From Isoetes taiwanensis (taxonomy: Eukaryota; Streptophyta; Lycopodiopsida; Isoetales; Isoetaceae): 64,000 nt of DNA. The notes under the pieces were generated by a model. It was given only the letters and a program-made list of their open reading frames with translations. It ran no database searches and was not told the origin of the DNA. Shown here in pieces: positions 1 through 11,499 of the stretch (position 1 is the first letter of the stretch; every line of letters begins with the position of its first letter). The position numbers were made by a program, and so were the translations under genes. Location: NCBI GenBank assembly GCA_021234155.1, contig JAJEKV010000386.1, positions 53,931 to 117,930 on the forward strand. The letters run 5' to 3'.

Positions 1-660
1 AACAGAGGAGGAGTTCCTCGCCCTCCAAGAACAGATGGGGATCCGTGGGAAGACCACAAGCATTTTAATGCCGAGGCCTTCGACACCACCTCCATCAAGA
101 GGAGCAGGAATCGACCTCAGACGAATCGACACCACAATCGAAGACTACCGGGAGCTCACCCAAATAGAGGTCGACGAATACGCGGGACGGCATAGAGCAG
201 GAGGCCAATCAAGCGGAGAAGCTTCAGCGACACACAATGACAGGTCCCTGAGGTACTACCTGCCGCTGCTACTAGATGGGAGAATAGCGGTAATCCACCG
301 CAAGTTCAGCCCCAGAGGTGAAGAAGGAGTGTTCATGCTGATGGCACTCTCAAAGCCGGCAGCATGCTCGCGATAGCGCCAAATGTCGATTATGTTGCCC
401 CGGGTCAAGAGGGCAATGGCACTTGACCTCTTCGACTTCGCCATACCCCATCGACGCCAGCGAGATTACGGCCACCGCAGCCCCTTACATCCCGACGCTG
501 TGGTGGAAGAGCCGGTGAGAGCCTTGCGTATGCTCGCTCCGCCAGGGCCATCATGAACTTGGGTCATTTTAGGAAACGCCCAAGTTAAGAAGTTCCTTGA
601 GGACAACCCGTCTTACCGGCGATTTCAAGATTAGTTAAACTCTTGATCCCAGAGACTTTT
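1..660 (+). other. Coding-like remnant before the gypsy element, product not recognised
   Basis: An open frame runs from 35 to 376, and the two other frames carry it on towards about 630 with stops in between. The translation is rich in Arg, Pro and Ser, with no domain I recognise. Base composition is GC-richer than the AT-rich stretch that follows (650-720), so this is probably an old coding or retroelement fragment cut by the window edge. It could be the end of a neighbouring element or of the 5' side of the gypsy element. I found no LTR match to the 3' side by eye. Confidence 0.25.
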
Positions 661-850
661 TGTATAAAATATTATATAATATAAATATAATCCCTTTAGC
701 ACTCTTAAATGTCTTGTTGATGCATTTTGCGCCACAACTATGCCAACAAACGTAAACAATGTAAGAAAACAAGAAAAACTAACCATATAGCCACGAATTA
801 CTTGTGTATGCAGCTAGAGGCCTAGGCTCAGGAGAACAACAACGCCGAGA
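661..850. other. AT-rich spacer, no gene seen
   Basis: An AT-rich run (661-710) is followed by unremarkable sequence leading into the gag region. It may be the decayed LTR/leader of the element downstream, but no primer-binding site was identified. Confidence 0.25.
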
Positions 851-901
851 CATCATGGAAGAACAGACCCCGCCTATCCGGCAAGGAACCTATTTGAAGA
901 A

Positions 902-2121
902 ATGGAACCCATGACCCCAGAGGAGGAGATATCCCAGATGAGGACGGACCTTGAGCAGATAAAGGCTCTGCTAGCAGCACAAGCAGGAGCGGGTTCGGTG
1001 GGCAACGCTCAATTGCCACAAGCATCAGCTCGGAAAACAGGAAGGGACAAGAAGAGAAGCAAGAGAAGGAGATCCCCCAGCTCAGATTCCTCCACTCAAG
1101 CTCGACTGACCGACCGAGGAAGAGGAAGAGCAGTGCCCGGACCCAACAGATGGAAGGCAAAGGGACACCAAGAGGGAAGGCGAGGAATACCCCGTGATGG
1201 ACTACAAAGGGACACAAGAGTCTCGCATCACCAAAAGAAGGTAGACTCGCTTTGGGAAATGTTTGAAAGCCGAAACCGAAAGCAATTTCTGGGCAGAACA
1301 GGTGTCGAATGGAGGCCTAGGCTTGGCTTGATGAAATGAGTGAATATGGAAACGCTTTATGGTATGAAGGACAAGGATAAAGGCCGAGTGGCAACAGCCA
1401 ACCCGAAAGGAGCAAAGACGATTTGGTGGAAGGGGTATGCAAAGGCCCATGGCTTGAAAGTGGACGCTTTGCGGTGTTCAAGAAGTTTGCTAAAGCCTTC
1501 AAGCGCCACTCACGTCCCCAAGAGAGCATAAGTCCAAAGATGATGCGCCAGCTTCTATAGGTTGCAAAAGAAGGAAACAAGTCACCCGTAAATATACAGA
1601 GGAATTCATGAGGTCGAGGTCAGTATGTACCAAAGTTGGGAGAGAAGCATGCAAAGGGAAAGTTATATTGAAGGGTGAAACGATGAGATTCGCAAGAAGC
1701 CGGTGAGGGCAATAAACCCTAAGACAAGATCGGGTTTTGAGTGCAAGGCTATAAGCTTGCAAGGAACGGACCTCTAATAGCGGGCGAGGCAAAGCAGATT
1801 TTCGTGACAAAGGCAAAGCATCGGGGAGCTATAGCCCTAGAGCAAAGAAGCCCGTGTCCAGCTAGAGCCCCATATGGTGGCAATCGGGGAAGCGTAACGA
1901 GAAGAAGGTGTGTCCTTCAAGGACAAGCAGAGGGATCAAACTACTCCAAAGCAGTACGATCCTTTTTACAGGCTATGCCCAAGGAAAAGAGGCAGGAGTG
2001 CATGGAGAAACAGCTTTGCTTCAGATGCTTCCAGCCAGGCCATAGAACAGCGAACTGCCCCTATGTCATGAGTGCAGCACTAGCAGAATTGGGAGATTGG
2101 GACATCCCCGTCGATCGATGA
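902..2121 (+). pseudogene. gag: gag remnant with CCHC zinc knuckle
   Basis: Gag is the nucleic-acid-binding structural polyprotein of LTR retrotransposons. The first open frame (902-1339) begins MEPMTPEEEISQMRTDLEQI, a helical stretch, followed by a very basic Lys/Arg/Ser segment. After frame changes, the frame at 1741-2121 holds a clean retroviral-type knuckle at 2017-2058: CFRCFQPGHRTANC, spacing C-X2-C-X4-H-X4-C. The middle (1340-1740) is poorly readable. Frame shifts between the two parts mean it is broken. The start at 902 is only the first ATG of a plausible frame; an earlier start near 855 cannot be excluded. Confidence 0.75.
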
Positions 2122-2308
2122 CGACGACGCTACGCCCAAGCAGCCCGAGACTACATTCGTGGTGAGTGTCATATCTTTGCCGCAATAGATACAGAACAAA
2201 GCGTAGAGTCAATATAAGGTAATTTCCACAAAGAGGGAAGGCCAAGGCCAAGTCTTTTCATAGTCCCCGATAGATTCGTGAAGTAGCCATAACTTTGCGT
2301 CCCCAAGA

Positions 2309-2587
2309 ATGGTGCAAATGTTGAAGTTGAAACCGCTGAAGTCGAAGCCGAGACCCGTTGTTTTAGCAAGTGGAGCAGTAAGGCAGACAGCAGGCAAGAG
2401 GATCAATTTCGACATCGATTTGCCAGGAATAAACATCCAGATGGGGGCAGAAGTAATGGGCATTGGCAAGTATGATTTGATCATAGGAATGGAGTACCTT
2501 GGACCGGCAGGGGCCATCATTGATTGTGGAAAGCGGAAAGTGACCTTCCCAACGCCCGACGGCAAGATTATTGAGATCATTGTGTAA
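2309..2587 (+). pseudogene. Retropepsin-like aspartic protease region of the gypsy element
   Basis: The open frame at 2309-2587 ends with a block typical of the C-terminal half of gypsy proteases: a GINIQMGAEVMG-like beta segment, then KYDLIIGMEYLGPAGAIIDC. The D-L-I-I-G-M-E-Y-L core is the family's conserved region just before the RT linker. The catalytic DTG/DSG motif expected upstream is not readable, so the N-terminal half is lost or out of frame. A homologous block on the minus strand (49958-50167) reads YDLIVGMEFL, supporting the assignment. Confidence 0.75.
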
Positions 2588-2716
2588 GGAAGTTGTTCCC
2601 ATCATGCGCTGTATGTCTTCTAAACTACCGCTCAAGTCAATCAAGAGCGAAAGCAGGTAGCATACATCTTCAAGCTTGAGAGAAGAGCCGAGTCCCAAGA
2701 AAGCAAAGAAGACAAG

Positions 2717-3350
2717 GTGCTCAAAGAAGTTGCCGGGCAAATAGCTAACTTGATCACGGAATTCCATGATCTCTTTCCTGATGAGATCGAACACCTCCCT
2801 CCTTATAGGGGAGTCGAGTGTGAGATAGCACTCGAACCGGGAACGAAGCCCACAAGTAAGGCTCCATACAGAATGACGACGCAGGAATTGACAGAGCTAA
2901 AGAAGCAATTGCAGGAGTTGCTCGACCTAGGCTTTATTAGACCTAGCGTCTCGCCATTTGGAGCCCATTCTTTTGTCAAGAAGAAGGATGGCGCTTTGAG
3001 GATGTGCATAGACTATAGGCAGTTGAACAAGCACACCATCAAAAACAAGTATGCGCTTCCCAGGTCGGATGACTTGATGGATCAGCTTCAAGGAGCAAAG
3101 GTCTTCTCCAAAATCGACTTAAGGTCAGGATATCATCAGATCCGGATAAAGGAAGAAGATATTCATAAGACCGCTTTTAGGACGCGGTATGGACATTATG
3201 AGTTCACGGAATGCCTTTCGGCTTATCGAACGCTTCCAAAGAACGCTCATGAGGCTCATGAACGATATCTTCGTGGGAGTTTTTAGACACCTTTGTGATA
3301 GTGTTCTTTGATGACATTTTGGTGTATAGCAGATCCCTTTGAAGAGCACG
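2717..3350 (+). pseudogene. pol: Reverse transcriptase domain, gypsy type, frameshifted
   Basis: The frame at 2717-3286 shows consecutive RT landmarks: [13 protein letters not shown], then a [18 protein letters not shown] helix, [37 protein letters not shown], and [18 protein letters not shown]. After a frameshift near 3215-3290, the catalytic block FFDDILVYS is read from about 3304; FFDD is the gypsy variant of the YxDD active site. The sequence between them has a frame disruption, so the domain is not translatable as one piece. These motifs are diagnostic for Ty3/gypsy reverse transcriptase. Confidence 0.92.
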
Positions 3351-3679
3351 CATAACACTTAAGGAGGGTGCCGAAAAGTTGAAGAGGCACCGCTTGTAAC
3401 GCCAAGTTGTCGGGCGTCACCGCAAACGGAAAAAGGTGGAATATCTTGGTCACGTGATATCGGTGAAGGAATTTCGACGGATCCTTCCAAGATTGAAGCC
3501 GCCATTCAAAGGGCCGCAATCAAGAATGTGCATGAGGTCGTTTTTTCTTCAGCCTAGTGGTACTACAGAAGTTCGTGAAGAACTTTGCTAAGATAGCGCC
3601 CCGCCAACGATTTGACGAGGGCAGAAAAAGTGAAAGATTGGGTAGATCATTGGCACAAGAAAGCCCAAAAGGGGTTTGA

Positions 3680-4140
3680 ATTGTTGAAGGAAGCCTTAAC
3701 AACCGCCTCCGCCTTAACCCCGCTGCACCCAGAGAAAGATAAGCTTGTAGCAACAGATGCAGTAAGATAGCTACAGTGCAAAAGGCTCATGCAAGAAGAG
3801 CGTGTAGTAGCGCATGACTCCTGTGAAGATGAACGACGCAAAACGCGCTACCCCCCACGATGATCAAGAGCCGCTTCATGGTTGTCGTGGCATTAAGAAT
3901 TTGGAGGCATTACCTTTGGGAAGAAAGTTCCAATTGGATACAGATCATCGAGCCTCCAAGATGTATTTACGCGAACCACACCTCAACCTCGAGGCGAGAA
4001 GGTGGATGGAGTTCCTTGAAGAGTATGACTTTGATATAGTCTACAAGCCGTGGAAGCTCAATGTGGTAGCGGATGCGCTTTCAAGGCATCCCCCGACAAC
4101 TAGAGTGCATTGCAATGCAATTTCGACGCTTTCCAAATGA
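3680..4140 (+). pseudogene. pol: RNase H region of the gypsy element
   Basis: The RT/RNase H connection (ALTTASALTPLHPEKDKLVA, then TDA) is readable near 3690-3760. The C-terminal RNase H block follows in the frame 3814-4140: FQLDTDHRASKMYLR, a WMEFLEEYDFDIVYKP strand, and NVVADALSRHP. The TDHRA and VADALSR motifs are hallmarks of gypsy RNase H. The region near 3770-3880 is scrambled and frame-shifted. The enzyme would normally remove the RNA strand of the replication hybrid; this copy is broken. Confidence 0.88.
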
Positions 4141-4960
4141 CTTCGAAGAAGATCGAAGAATCCTTGCCAAATGATGTCGACTTCAAGGAAGTTTGGGCAA
4201 GTTTATGTAGAGAAGCAAGAATAGATAAGGAGCGGGAAGCCTTCAAACATTTTAAGAAGGAAGGTAACCTATTATATCATAAGAACAAGTTGTGTGTGCC
4301 GTAATCTTCGTGAGTAAGGAAGTTGATCCTCCATGACACACAACAAAGCCCAATAGCTGGCCATGTAGGATTCATGAAAACATATTTCAAAGCACGCAGC
4401 AGCCTATTATTGGCCAGAATGAAGAAGCGGTAGCTCGCTACATCAAGGAATGTCAGCTTTGTCGCCAAAAAAGGCGTAAATGCCTTCAATTCCAGAGTTT
4501 TTGGAGCCCTTAGCGGTGCCAAACGCTAAGTGGGAGGTCATCAGCATGGATTTCATCACGTGGCTTCCAAGGACAAAGAAGAGGGAAGGATGCTTTGATG
4601 GTAGTAGTCCACAAGTTGTCGAAGATGGCACATTTCGTGCCTTGCAGACTACGATACAGCCTATGGATACAAAGAAAGCTCTTCACCAAAGAGATCTTCG
4701 TGACTTCATGGTATGCCAAGGGAGATTATCTCCATTGTGGATCCGGTTCATGAGCCTTTTGGCAAGACCTCTTTGCGACCATTCGCACGGTTATCCATGA
4801 GCACGGGCGATCATCCCGACGGATGGCCAAACGGAGCGGACCACAGTAATTTGGAGGACATGCTATTTAAAACTATGTCCGAATAAGCAAGGTATGTGGG
4901 AAGAATTTATTCACTTGGTGGAGTTTGCATACAATAGCACCAAGCAGAATCATCCCAAAT
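4110..4960 (+). pseudogene. pol: Integrase: HHCC zinc finger and catalytic core, broken
   Basis: An HHCC finger can be traced across frames: His codons at 4332-4334 and 4362-4364, and Cys codons at 4451-4453 and 4460-4462 (CQLC). The catalytic core start follows in the frame 4480-4800: WEVISMDFITWLP, with the first acidic residue of the DDE triad in MDFI. After another frame change, a DGQTER-like block is visible near 4815-4845. Several stops and shifts make this non-functional. Order and spacing match gypsy integrases. Confidence 0.85.
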
Positions 4961-5439
4961 GTCGCCGCTCATGATCAATTACGGCTATCAATGCCTAACC
5001 CGCACACTTGGCACAATCCTCGCGTCAAAAGTAGAAGTCTCACAAGCCAGATGTTACCGATATGCCAGATTGTGGAAGAAGTGCGAGGATATCTCCTAGC
5101 AGCAAGGAGTCGGTAGAAGAGCATCGCCGACAAGCATCGAACGTCGAGAGTTCGGTTGGCGCACAATGTGTGGCTCAAGATCAAGGTGAAGCAGCGAAGC
5201 TCAGATCGGAATTGCAAGAAGCTTGCTCCAAGGTGGGCTGGACCTTCAAGATAGTCCAAGAGAATAGGTAAATCAATCCTACAAGCTTGAATCTACCAAA
5301 GACACCTAAAGATTCATAAGGTCTTCCACGCGAGTTTGTTGAAGAAGCACACTCCAAATCCGCACGGTCTTGGACACTCCAACGTTGTTGGAAATGATCT
5401 GAGGAGGAGCCGGAAATAGTTCCGTAACTGATTCTTGAT

Positions 5440-5630
5440 AAAGCTTTCAAGAAAACAAGGAGATCAGAGTTTCTCCAATATTTGGTCAAGTGGAAGCACT
5501 TGCCGGTGGAAGACGCGACGTGGGTACTTAAGAAGGATCTATTAAAGCAGTACCCACAATTCATGGAGCAATGGGACGGCAAGGTCATCTCCGAAGAAAT
5601 CGGCTCAGGCATGTCGATTTGTGTAGATTA
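5440..5630 (+). pseudogene. Chromodomain at the integrase C-terminus
   Basis: Reading from about 5461 gives RSEFLQYLVKWKHLPVEDAT followed by W, V, L and a KKDLLKQYPQFMEQW helix. The Y-L-V-K-W-K and E-D-A-T-W pattern is the core of a chromodomain, including aromatic residues normally used to read a methylated histone tail. A stop codon lies just after the domain (5628-5630). The linker between integrase core and chromodomain (4960-5440) is frame-disrupted but still shows integrase C-terminal character. Confidence 0.85.
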
Positions 5631-5639
5631 ATTCTATGT

Positions 5640-7200
5640 GTAGTTAAGATTAATCTACGCATGCAACCTATGCTAGGTATGGATTGCATGCGTTGTTACC
5701 GATGATGAGACCGCTACGGTGATCTCTAGGGCGTGGTGTAATGTCGATGTAGGCATGACCGCGTTTCCGCTTGGAAGAGTGGAAGGTAGATTAGAAAGTC
5801 TACTTCTGTTCCACGGAAGTAGACGACCTCGAGAGAAAGGAGGTCATGGAAGGATGCATTCATAGGAAAAGCACCTCTAGCCCCATATATGCTTTGATAG
5901 GAGGAATCTGGCCTTCACGCCCCCATACGGGAAGGACCTATCCTCCACGCTGGGCAACTAGGGTGTAGGCATGAGAGGCATATAGGCATTTAGGGCGCCT
6001 CCCCGCCATTATGGAAGATTCATCCTCTTCCTACGGAGATTAGCCATGCATCCATGTAGATAGGTGGGTGGTCACCATATAACCAAAATTTTATTAATAA
6101 TTAAATGGTACTAACGTAGTGTCGACTGCAGTGCCAATAGAGCCCGGAGGGCAAGGAGGTCGAAGATTAAGACTTGCAACACAAATTTTGTTGGAATGTG
6201 TTGCAAGGAATGAAGAGTACCCTGATGTTAATTTGAATTTTGATAAACTTAATTGCCATGATAAGTGAATTATTGAGTAACCCGCTTTTAATGATGTTGT
6301 GAATTGATAAGTTATTTCATAATATAATCACGTAATAATGTTCTAAAAATATTACCTTAAGGTAATGTTAATAAATGTGTAAAATGTTATAGTAGTATAT
6401 GATTGATATGTTAGGAAGTTCCCAAGGTGGGACCCACGCATGTCGTTAGGACATCATCATTTCCCAAAGACAAAGATACGGTCCCGTGACGATATCGATC
6501 GCCCCGCCACGCCGCACATTACCCATCCCGACCGACGCAGACGCCGACGTATAGCCAAGTGGGTAGCCCTAGGGGGCAACTTGCTAGAAATGTGCATTGG
6601 CATTAATGTGCACATTTACCAATGTACACATTAATGTGGGCACACTTTTCCATATGGACACCTTATGCCAAGTGGGCCATACCCATAGGTGCAATTAATG
6701 TGCACATTCTCCAATGTGCACATTCATTAATGTGCACACATTTCCATGTGGGCACATTTTGCCACCTAGCCATTAATGGCAGTGGGCCCATTCCCAATTA
6801 TCCCACATGCAAAAGGGGATAATTGGAAACCCTAACCAACCCCCATGTTCATTTAGGAGGGAAACCCTAACTTCCCATTTTCGCTTCTAGGGGTTTTAGA
6901 ACTCTGTTTTGTCGGCCTCAAGAGCCAAAACCGCATCCCGCATCGCCTGAGAGTGAACTGCCTTTAGTTTCCCTTTGATTCGAAAGGCCAGCTAGATGGT
7001 CGAAGCTCAGTCGAGGAGTCCCTCAAGGGGAGATTTAGGCAATTTAATAGCTTAAACCCTTTAGTCATAAAATCAAGAGGTTTAGCCTATTAAATTGCCC
7101 ATAGCAGCCTTCTAGATCTCTAGGTACGACTCTAACTAAAGAACCTAACTCTATGATATAGATTAGATCTTGTTCTTTAGTTCTTTTTATGATGTATGTG
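5640..7200. other. Probable LTR/3' region of the gypsy element and AT-rich spacer; no gene
   Basis: No coding sequence with recognisable motifs is seen. The sequence immediately after the chromodomain could include the polypurine tract and the start of a 3' LTR (a TGTAATGTCGATG-like start near 5739), but the matching 5' LTR was not found, so this is a guess. A patch at about 6590-6780 repeats a short palindromic motif containing aatgtgcacatt several times. Confidence 0.35.
6590..6780. repeat. Short degenerate repeats of a palindromic AATGTGCACATT-like motif
   Basis: The motif ttaatgtgcacatt and variants (aatgtacacattaatgtg, aatgtgcacattcattaatg) occur about five times in 190 bp. Each unit is close to self-complementary, so the stretch can fold on itself. 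Nothing suggests coding. Confidence 0.6.
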
Positions 7201-7214
7201 GATGATGTATCTCT

Positions 7215-7560
7215 ATGAACTCCTTGTATTGGGAAGGGGGTAGAGACCTAAAGCTTGGTAGTGGATGCTCCTAGATTAGCCTCTCTAGCACCATATAGAT
7301 CGGGCCTGTGGTACAAGAACCACACCGGGTTGTGGGTGAAGGGACTAGACCGCTCATAAGGAGGTTCGTGGTCCCCGACTCTTGAACGATCCCCTCCGTG
7401 TGTAAAGCCCACCGGGATCATTGTGACTAGGTCTAATGGCTTGCCACCGAGTGTGGGCAAGGCATGGGCTCGACACCCGCGGAAGTGGGGTTCACTTTCC
7501 ATTGGGTTCAAGTTCGAATAAGAGCAAAGTGGCTCTCTAGTCTCCTTGAGTCAAAGATGT
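7215..7560. repeat. Dispersed repeat, copy 1 (partner at 42.7-43.05 kb)
   Basis: This block shares a series of ordered matches with 42,715-43,050: gaagggggtagagacctaaag versus a similar block near 42,721, then the strings gtgctc-like, ccgggttgtgg / cccagttgtgg, gactagac / gctagaccc, gtgtgggcaagg / gtgtggacaagg, ggctcgacac, and ggttcaagt. Identity is roughly two thirds by eye. Most likely both are decayed copies of one retroelement terminal or untranslated region. Confidence 0.6.
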
Positions 7561-9360
7561 AGATCTCCTGGAGGGAGTGATCCCCACCTGCCCCATGGAC
7601 ACGGGAGATGTAATCTCCAAGAATAGCCCTTTCGCTATGCATCCGGCTGGCGGTCAAGTCCCAACACTTTTCAACCTACTCGCAAAGTGCAATGAGGGGC
7701 GGATGGAGTGGACTACCCATTGCCATGTTCTTATGCCAGCCAAATCCATTGTCATGAATTCTATCTCAGAATGAACTCGAGACCCAAGTTTGTGCTGAAC
7801 CTTGGGTAGGATTCCCTATATGCATTGTGCCGATCATTGTCTATGCGGGTGTGATGTACCACCCTAAGGGTGGGGATGTGATGCTTTGTATAATGACGTG
7901 TATGTTTACGCTTCCGCAGCTAGGTAGGCCCTGAGGGAGACGGGGTAAATGACCCCTTCACTCTTCCCACTGGAACCCGTCTCGGTTGCAGTGTCATGTG
8001 GAGGGCCCTCAGACGGGATGGCAATCGGTATGGGGAGAACTCCTCGCTTGTATACGGTGGGTGCACCGTGATACAGTAGGGGACGCCACAGCTGGAATTG
8101 TCTCTGCGACCCCAAGCCTTTTTCCGTTGAAATCCTCGTGTTTTATTTCCCGTATCTCTAACTTTTCTTCCATTTTCGGGTCCACTCATGTACCACACAT
8201 TGAAATTGTTTTCTCCGCAATTTCACCACATCATGGGCATTATCTAGTTTAATGTCGATGTTTAAGCTTGTAGACCTTGTATCCATCTTTTCACCTCGGG
8301 CCGCCTTCCCATCATGTTCACCTTTTCCATGGTTTGATCCAAAGAAGTTCCACATCATGTTGACCCCTCAGATCACAACCGTATCCTTCCAACAAAAATA
8401 AAATGATCCGTCGCTTTGAATTGTGATGCAAAGCACCATCGAAAATACATAGTGTTGTTTGGGGACATTGCCTTTCCGCTTTAAGTACTCAAAATATTTC
8501 ATAAAACAATGTTGAACAAAAGTGTGTCATGTTCCTATCATCCGAGCACATAGTAGTGTGTTTCCTTCTCAATGGTGTTCATGCGTGGATCAACCCGATA
8601 GGTTATTTGAACAAATATAGTTATCGGTTGTTGACCCACGCATGATGGAACTTCATTCTACTCCTTAAAAGTATAATTCTCATGAAGTCAACCACGGATA
8701 GGTAAGCATCTCCGTGCAAGTTATCAAGGAGTTCTTTTCTCTTGCCCTGCACCGCCACTTATCTCGAAGTTGTGTAAAGGAAATTTTGGAAGCTTCTCCA
8801 ACATTTTGTTCACTAGTGGAAGACTTGCGGTTTCATTGTGTTGGTGAAGCGAGCTTAGACTTCTTGTCGCCATCTCTGAATACAGTTTTTCATAGTCTAG
8901 GTATTCCCACTTCACCATGCCACTATCACTAGATTGTTCATGTGGGAGCATAGGGAACTTCTTAATCCCACACTCTTTACACTCACCCGTAATGCATTCC
9001 CCTCTTATGGTAAGGTTGGAAGCTAGTTTTTCACATAAAATTTCCCTGCCACGATTTTGTGCTACTTATTTTGTATTCGTATCGCCCTTTATTCACTATA
9101 TATGTCCTGACCAAGAAAGTCGATACAAGTGCAAATGCAGACTTTTTGGGTGCTTAGTTCTCATACTATTGAAGCCATCTATTAGCATCCGCATTCTAAC
9201 ATGGTATATACAGCAGCAACTATTGAAGTCCTTTTAATTTTACAACAAACCATGGCTTGACTTTTTCAAACATCCTCTCGCTTGATCATAACACTAGGAT
9301 GTTCCGTCTTGAATTTCTGAACAATTGCGAGCAAGGAAGATAACAAGGTGATCAAAGATA
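7560..9360. other. Unannotated stretch; no recognisable gene
   Basis: Only short open frames occur on both strands (for example 7906-8198 minus, 8714-8932 plus). None carries a domain I recognise, and they overlap one another in different frames. An AT-rich segment begins near 8.1 kb. I see no repeat array or RNA gene. Confidence 0.3.
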
Positions 9361-9369
9361 TTTATTGCA

Positions 9370-10010
9370 CACTACATCTTCCACCACACTAGGCACCACA
9401 TAGCATATATTGGCTGACATTCATCTTACACCTCGCTATTCACCACACTAGGCACCACAAAGCATATGTTACATAATTTATTGTACACCATAGTTTTCAC
9501 CACACTAGGCACCACATAGCATATATACATGACATTCATCTTACACCTCGTTATTCACCACACTAGGCACCCAAAGCATATAATACATAATGTATTGCAC
9601 ACCATATTTTTCACCACACTAGGCACCACATAGCATATATTACAAAGATTTATTTTACACTATATTTTTCACCACACTAGCACCACATAGAGAATATATT
9701 ACAAAGATTTATTTTACACCATGTTATTCACCACAAGAGGGGCACCACATAGCATATATTACAAGATTTATTTTACACCATGTTATTCACCACACTAGGC
9801 AACTACAAAGCGATATTTAGAGCATTTATTTTTCACCATATTTTCACCACACTAGGCACCACATAGCATATATTACAAGATGTATTTTACACCATGTTAT
9901 TCACCACACTAGGCACCACAAAAGCATATATTTTATAAAGATGTATTTTACACTATGTTATTCACCACTAGGCACCACATATCATATACAAGACATTAAT
10001 AGGCACCACA
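9370..10010. repeat. Minisatellite, period about 58-60 bp, about eleven copies
   Basis: Each unit contains caccacactaggcaccaca, then tagcatatattac, a gatttattttacacc-like piece, and ends in a short AT-rich join. Units appear at about 9372, 9430, 9496, 9555, 9613, 9668, 9730, 9785, 9845, 9901 and 9960. Copies differ by small indels and substitutions, so the array is old. The block CACTAGGC also occurs at about 11,080 (cactaggcgccaaacaaac), which suggests the array belongs to a larger repeat unit or transposon spanning about 9.3-11.1 kb. Confidence 0.85.
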
Positions 10011-10019
10011 CACCACGAA

Positions 10020-11110
10020 AGCAATCACTAACCACACCAACCACATATCACAAGCAATCACTAACCACATACCACATTAACAATAAAAAAATGTGGTGAA
10101 GATGAAGAAATGAAATAACCCGTGATTCTTCCGGATAGTGAGTGGCATGATCCTTCTCTTACATTTCGTTTCCAATCTTCTCCGAACTTAACATCCTTTT
10201 GCATTTGAGAGACCCCATCGCTTTTCGGTCCAAAATTGTCGCACAAGTTCTATGACGTAATTGGGAATTGCATTTCTTCTAACTCTTTTGTACAAAACAC
10301 ATTTCCCCTTTGCAATCTATCTCTTCCCTCTTCAATTTTGCTTTGGTAAGATTCCTAGGATGAACACCCGCCAGGTTTGCAAAAAACTTGAAAGCATTGA
10401 CAGATTAGCACTTTTAGTATTAATGCTTCCTCTTACGACCATAGCAAGGCAACTACTCTTGGGCCGCTAAACCTGTCATTGCTTTCGTTAGACTTCTTCA
10501 CAAGTTGAATGGAAGTCCCCGAGGTTGTCAGACCACAATGCTCTTGGCTTGCAAATCTTTAGCTCTTCACCAAGCACGTTGTCCATTGTGTCATCTTCCA
10601 AAAATCTCGTAAAAACCTCTTTCTTATCACATCGGTGACCCAAGCCTTTAGTGGTGCTATGAAATGAAGATAATAATTTAACACCATCAGGACGCCTAGT
10701 AGAGGCCGCTTCCGTGGATCCCTCCATCGGCCATGCAATTTTTGCTAATTCTTCTTTAGCTTCCTTTTTTTCTTTTCCTTTGGTGTCTTTTATGATCCCG
10801 TTCTTGTTCGAGGTTCTCTTTCTCTTACCTCAGGTCGGTTTGAGATTTTAGGTAGATTTGCTTCAAATTAAATGATTCAAAGTATGAAGCCGGATTGATC
10901 CAATGGCCGGATTAAGCGCCATAGCCGGTATTTCGGAAAGGCGCCAGGTGGGTCGTGGGTTTAGGAATCGGTTAGGTGGAGATTGGAATGGGACGGTGGG
11001 CGAGGGAAATGGAATGGGACGGGTGGCGTAGGAATCGGGTTTTGCAGTTCAAGAAATGATTGAATCCGGGCAGTACATGCACTAGGCGCCAAACAAACAT
11101 TTAAAATCGC
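10020..11110 (-). other. Coding-like minus-strand fragment, possibly inside a DNA transposon
   Basis: The minus-strand frame 10488-10727, with a possible extension upstream to about 10,850, reads MEGSTEAASTRRPDGVKLLS followed by a mixed hydrophilic sequence. I do not recognise the family. The right flank near 11,075-11,100 (actaggcgccaaacaaacat) resembles the end of a plant DNA transposon, many of which end in a TGTTTGG-like motif on the opposite strand. No left inverted repeat was found. This could equally be random open frame in repeat DNA. Confidence 0.25.
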
Positions 11111-11499
11111 ACCACAAATTTGATATCTCCCACCACATTTTTAGGGGGACAGGGGGGACACCCAGGGTGTTCCACTACAAGATGCTTTCACCCTTCTGCT
11201 GGCATCAACGATTCTGCATTTGCCAGACTTGAAGAAACTGCTCCTATGGAAGTGCTATTATTCCTGAGCCTGTTTCTGGCCCACATGTTTACTGAAACTA
11301 CTTGGTAATCTGATCGCTCTACTTGGTAATCTACTTGGGTTCTTAAGGAAATGCATAGTCTGTAGATTTTGGTTTTTGGTTTTTGCATTGCTCGATAAAC
11401 TTAAATCCCTTCTGTAGCTAGATGTCTATGTTGCTCGAAAGATACATGTGAAATATGTGTTTGCTTCTTACTTGGATCCGTTTGCAGCTAAGGTAAACA

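Larger units (their letters stand above)
850..5640 (+). mobile_element. Degenerate Ty3/gypsy LTR retrotransposon (chromovirus type), internal region
   Basis: Domains appear in the canonical Ty3/gypsy order on the plus strand: gag with CCHC knuckle, aspartic protease region, reverse transcriptase, RNase H, integrase and a C-terminal chromodomain. Reading frames change several times and stops interrupt them, so the element cannot make a full polyprotein and is a non-autonomous relic. The chromodomain after integrase places it in the chromovirus group, whose chromodomain is thought to steer insertion towards particular chromatin. LTR limits are not resolved; a 3' LTR may begin near 5.74 kb. A second, diverged element of the same broad family lies on the minus strand at 49.1-50.8 kb. 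Confidence 0.9.

Noticed and set aside
5739-7200. A firm 3' LTR call for the first gypsy element
   Set aside because: No matching 5' LTR was found in 1-850 and no terminal duplication could be verified by eye.
9370-10010. CRISPR-like array
   Set aside because: Regular repeats are present, but the whole 58-60 bp unit is repeated with no unique spacers, and the context is plant nuclear DNA.
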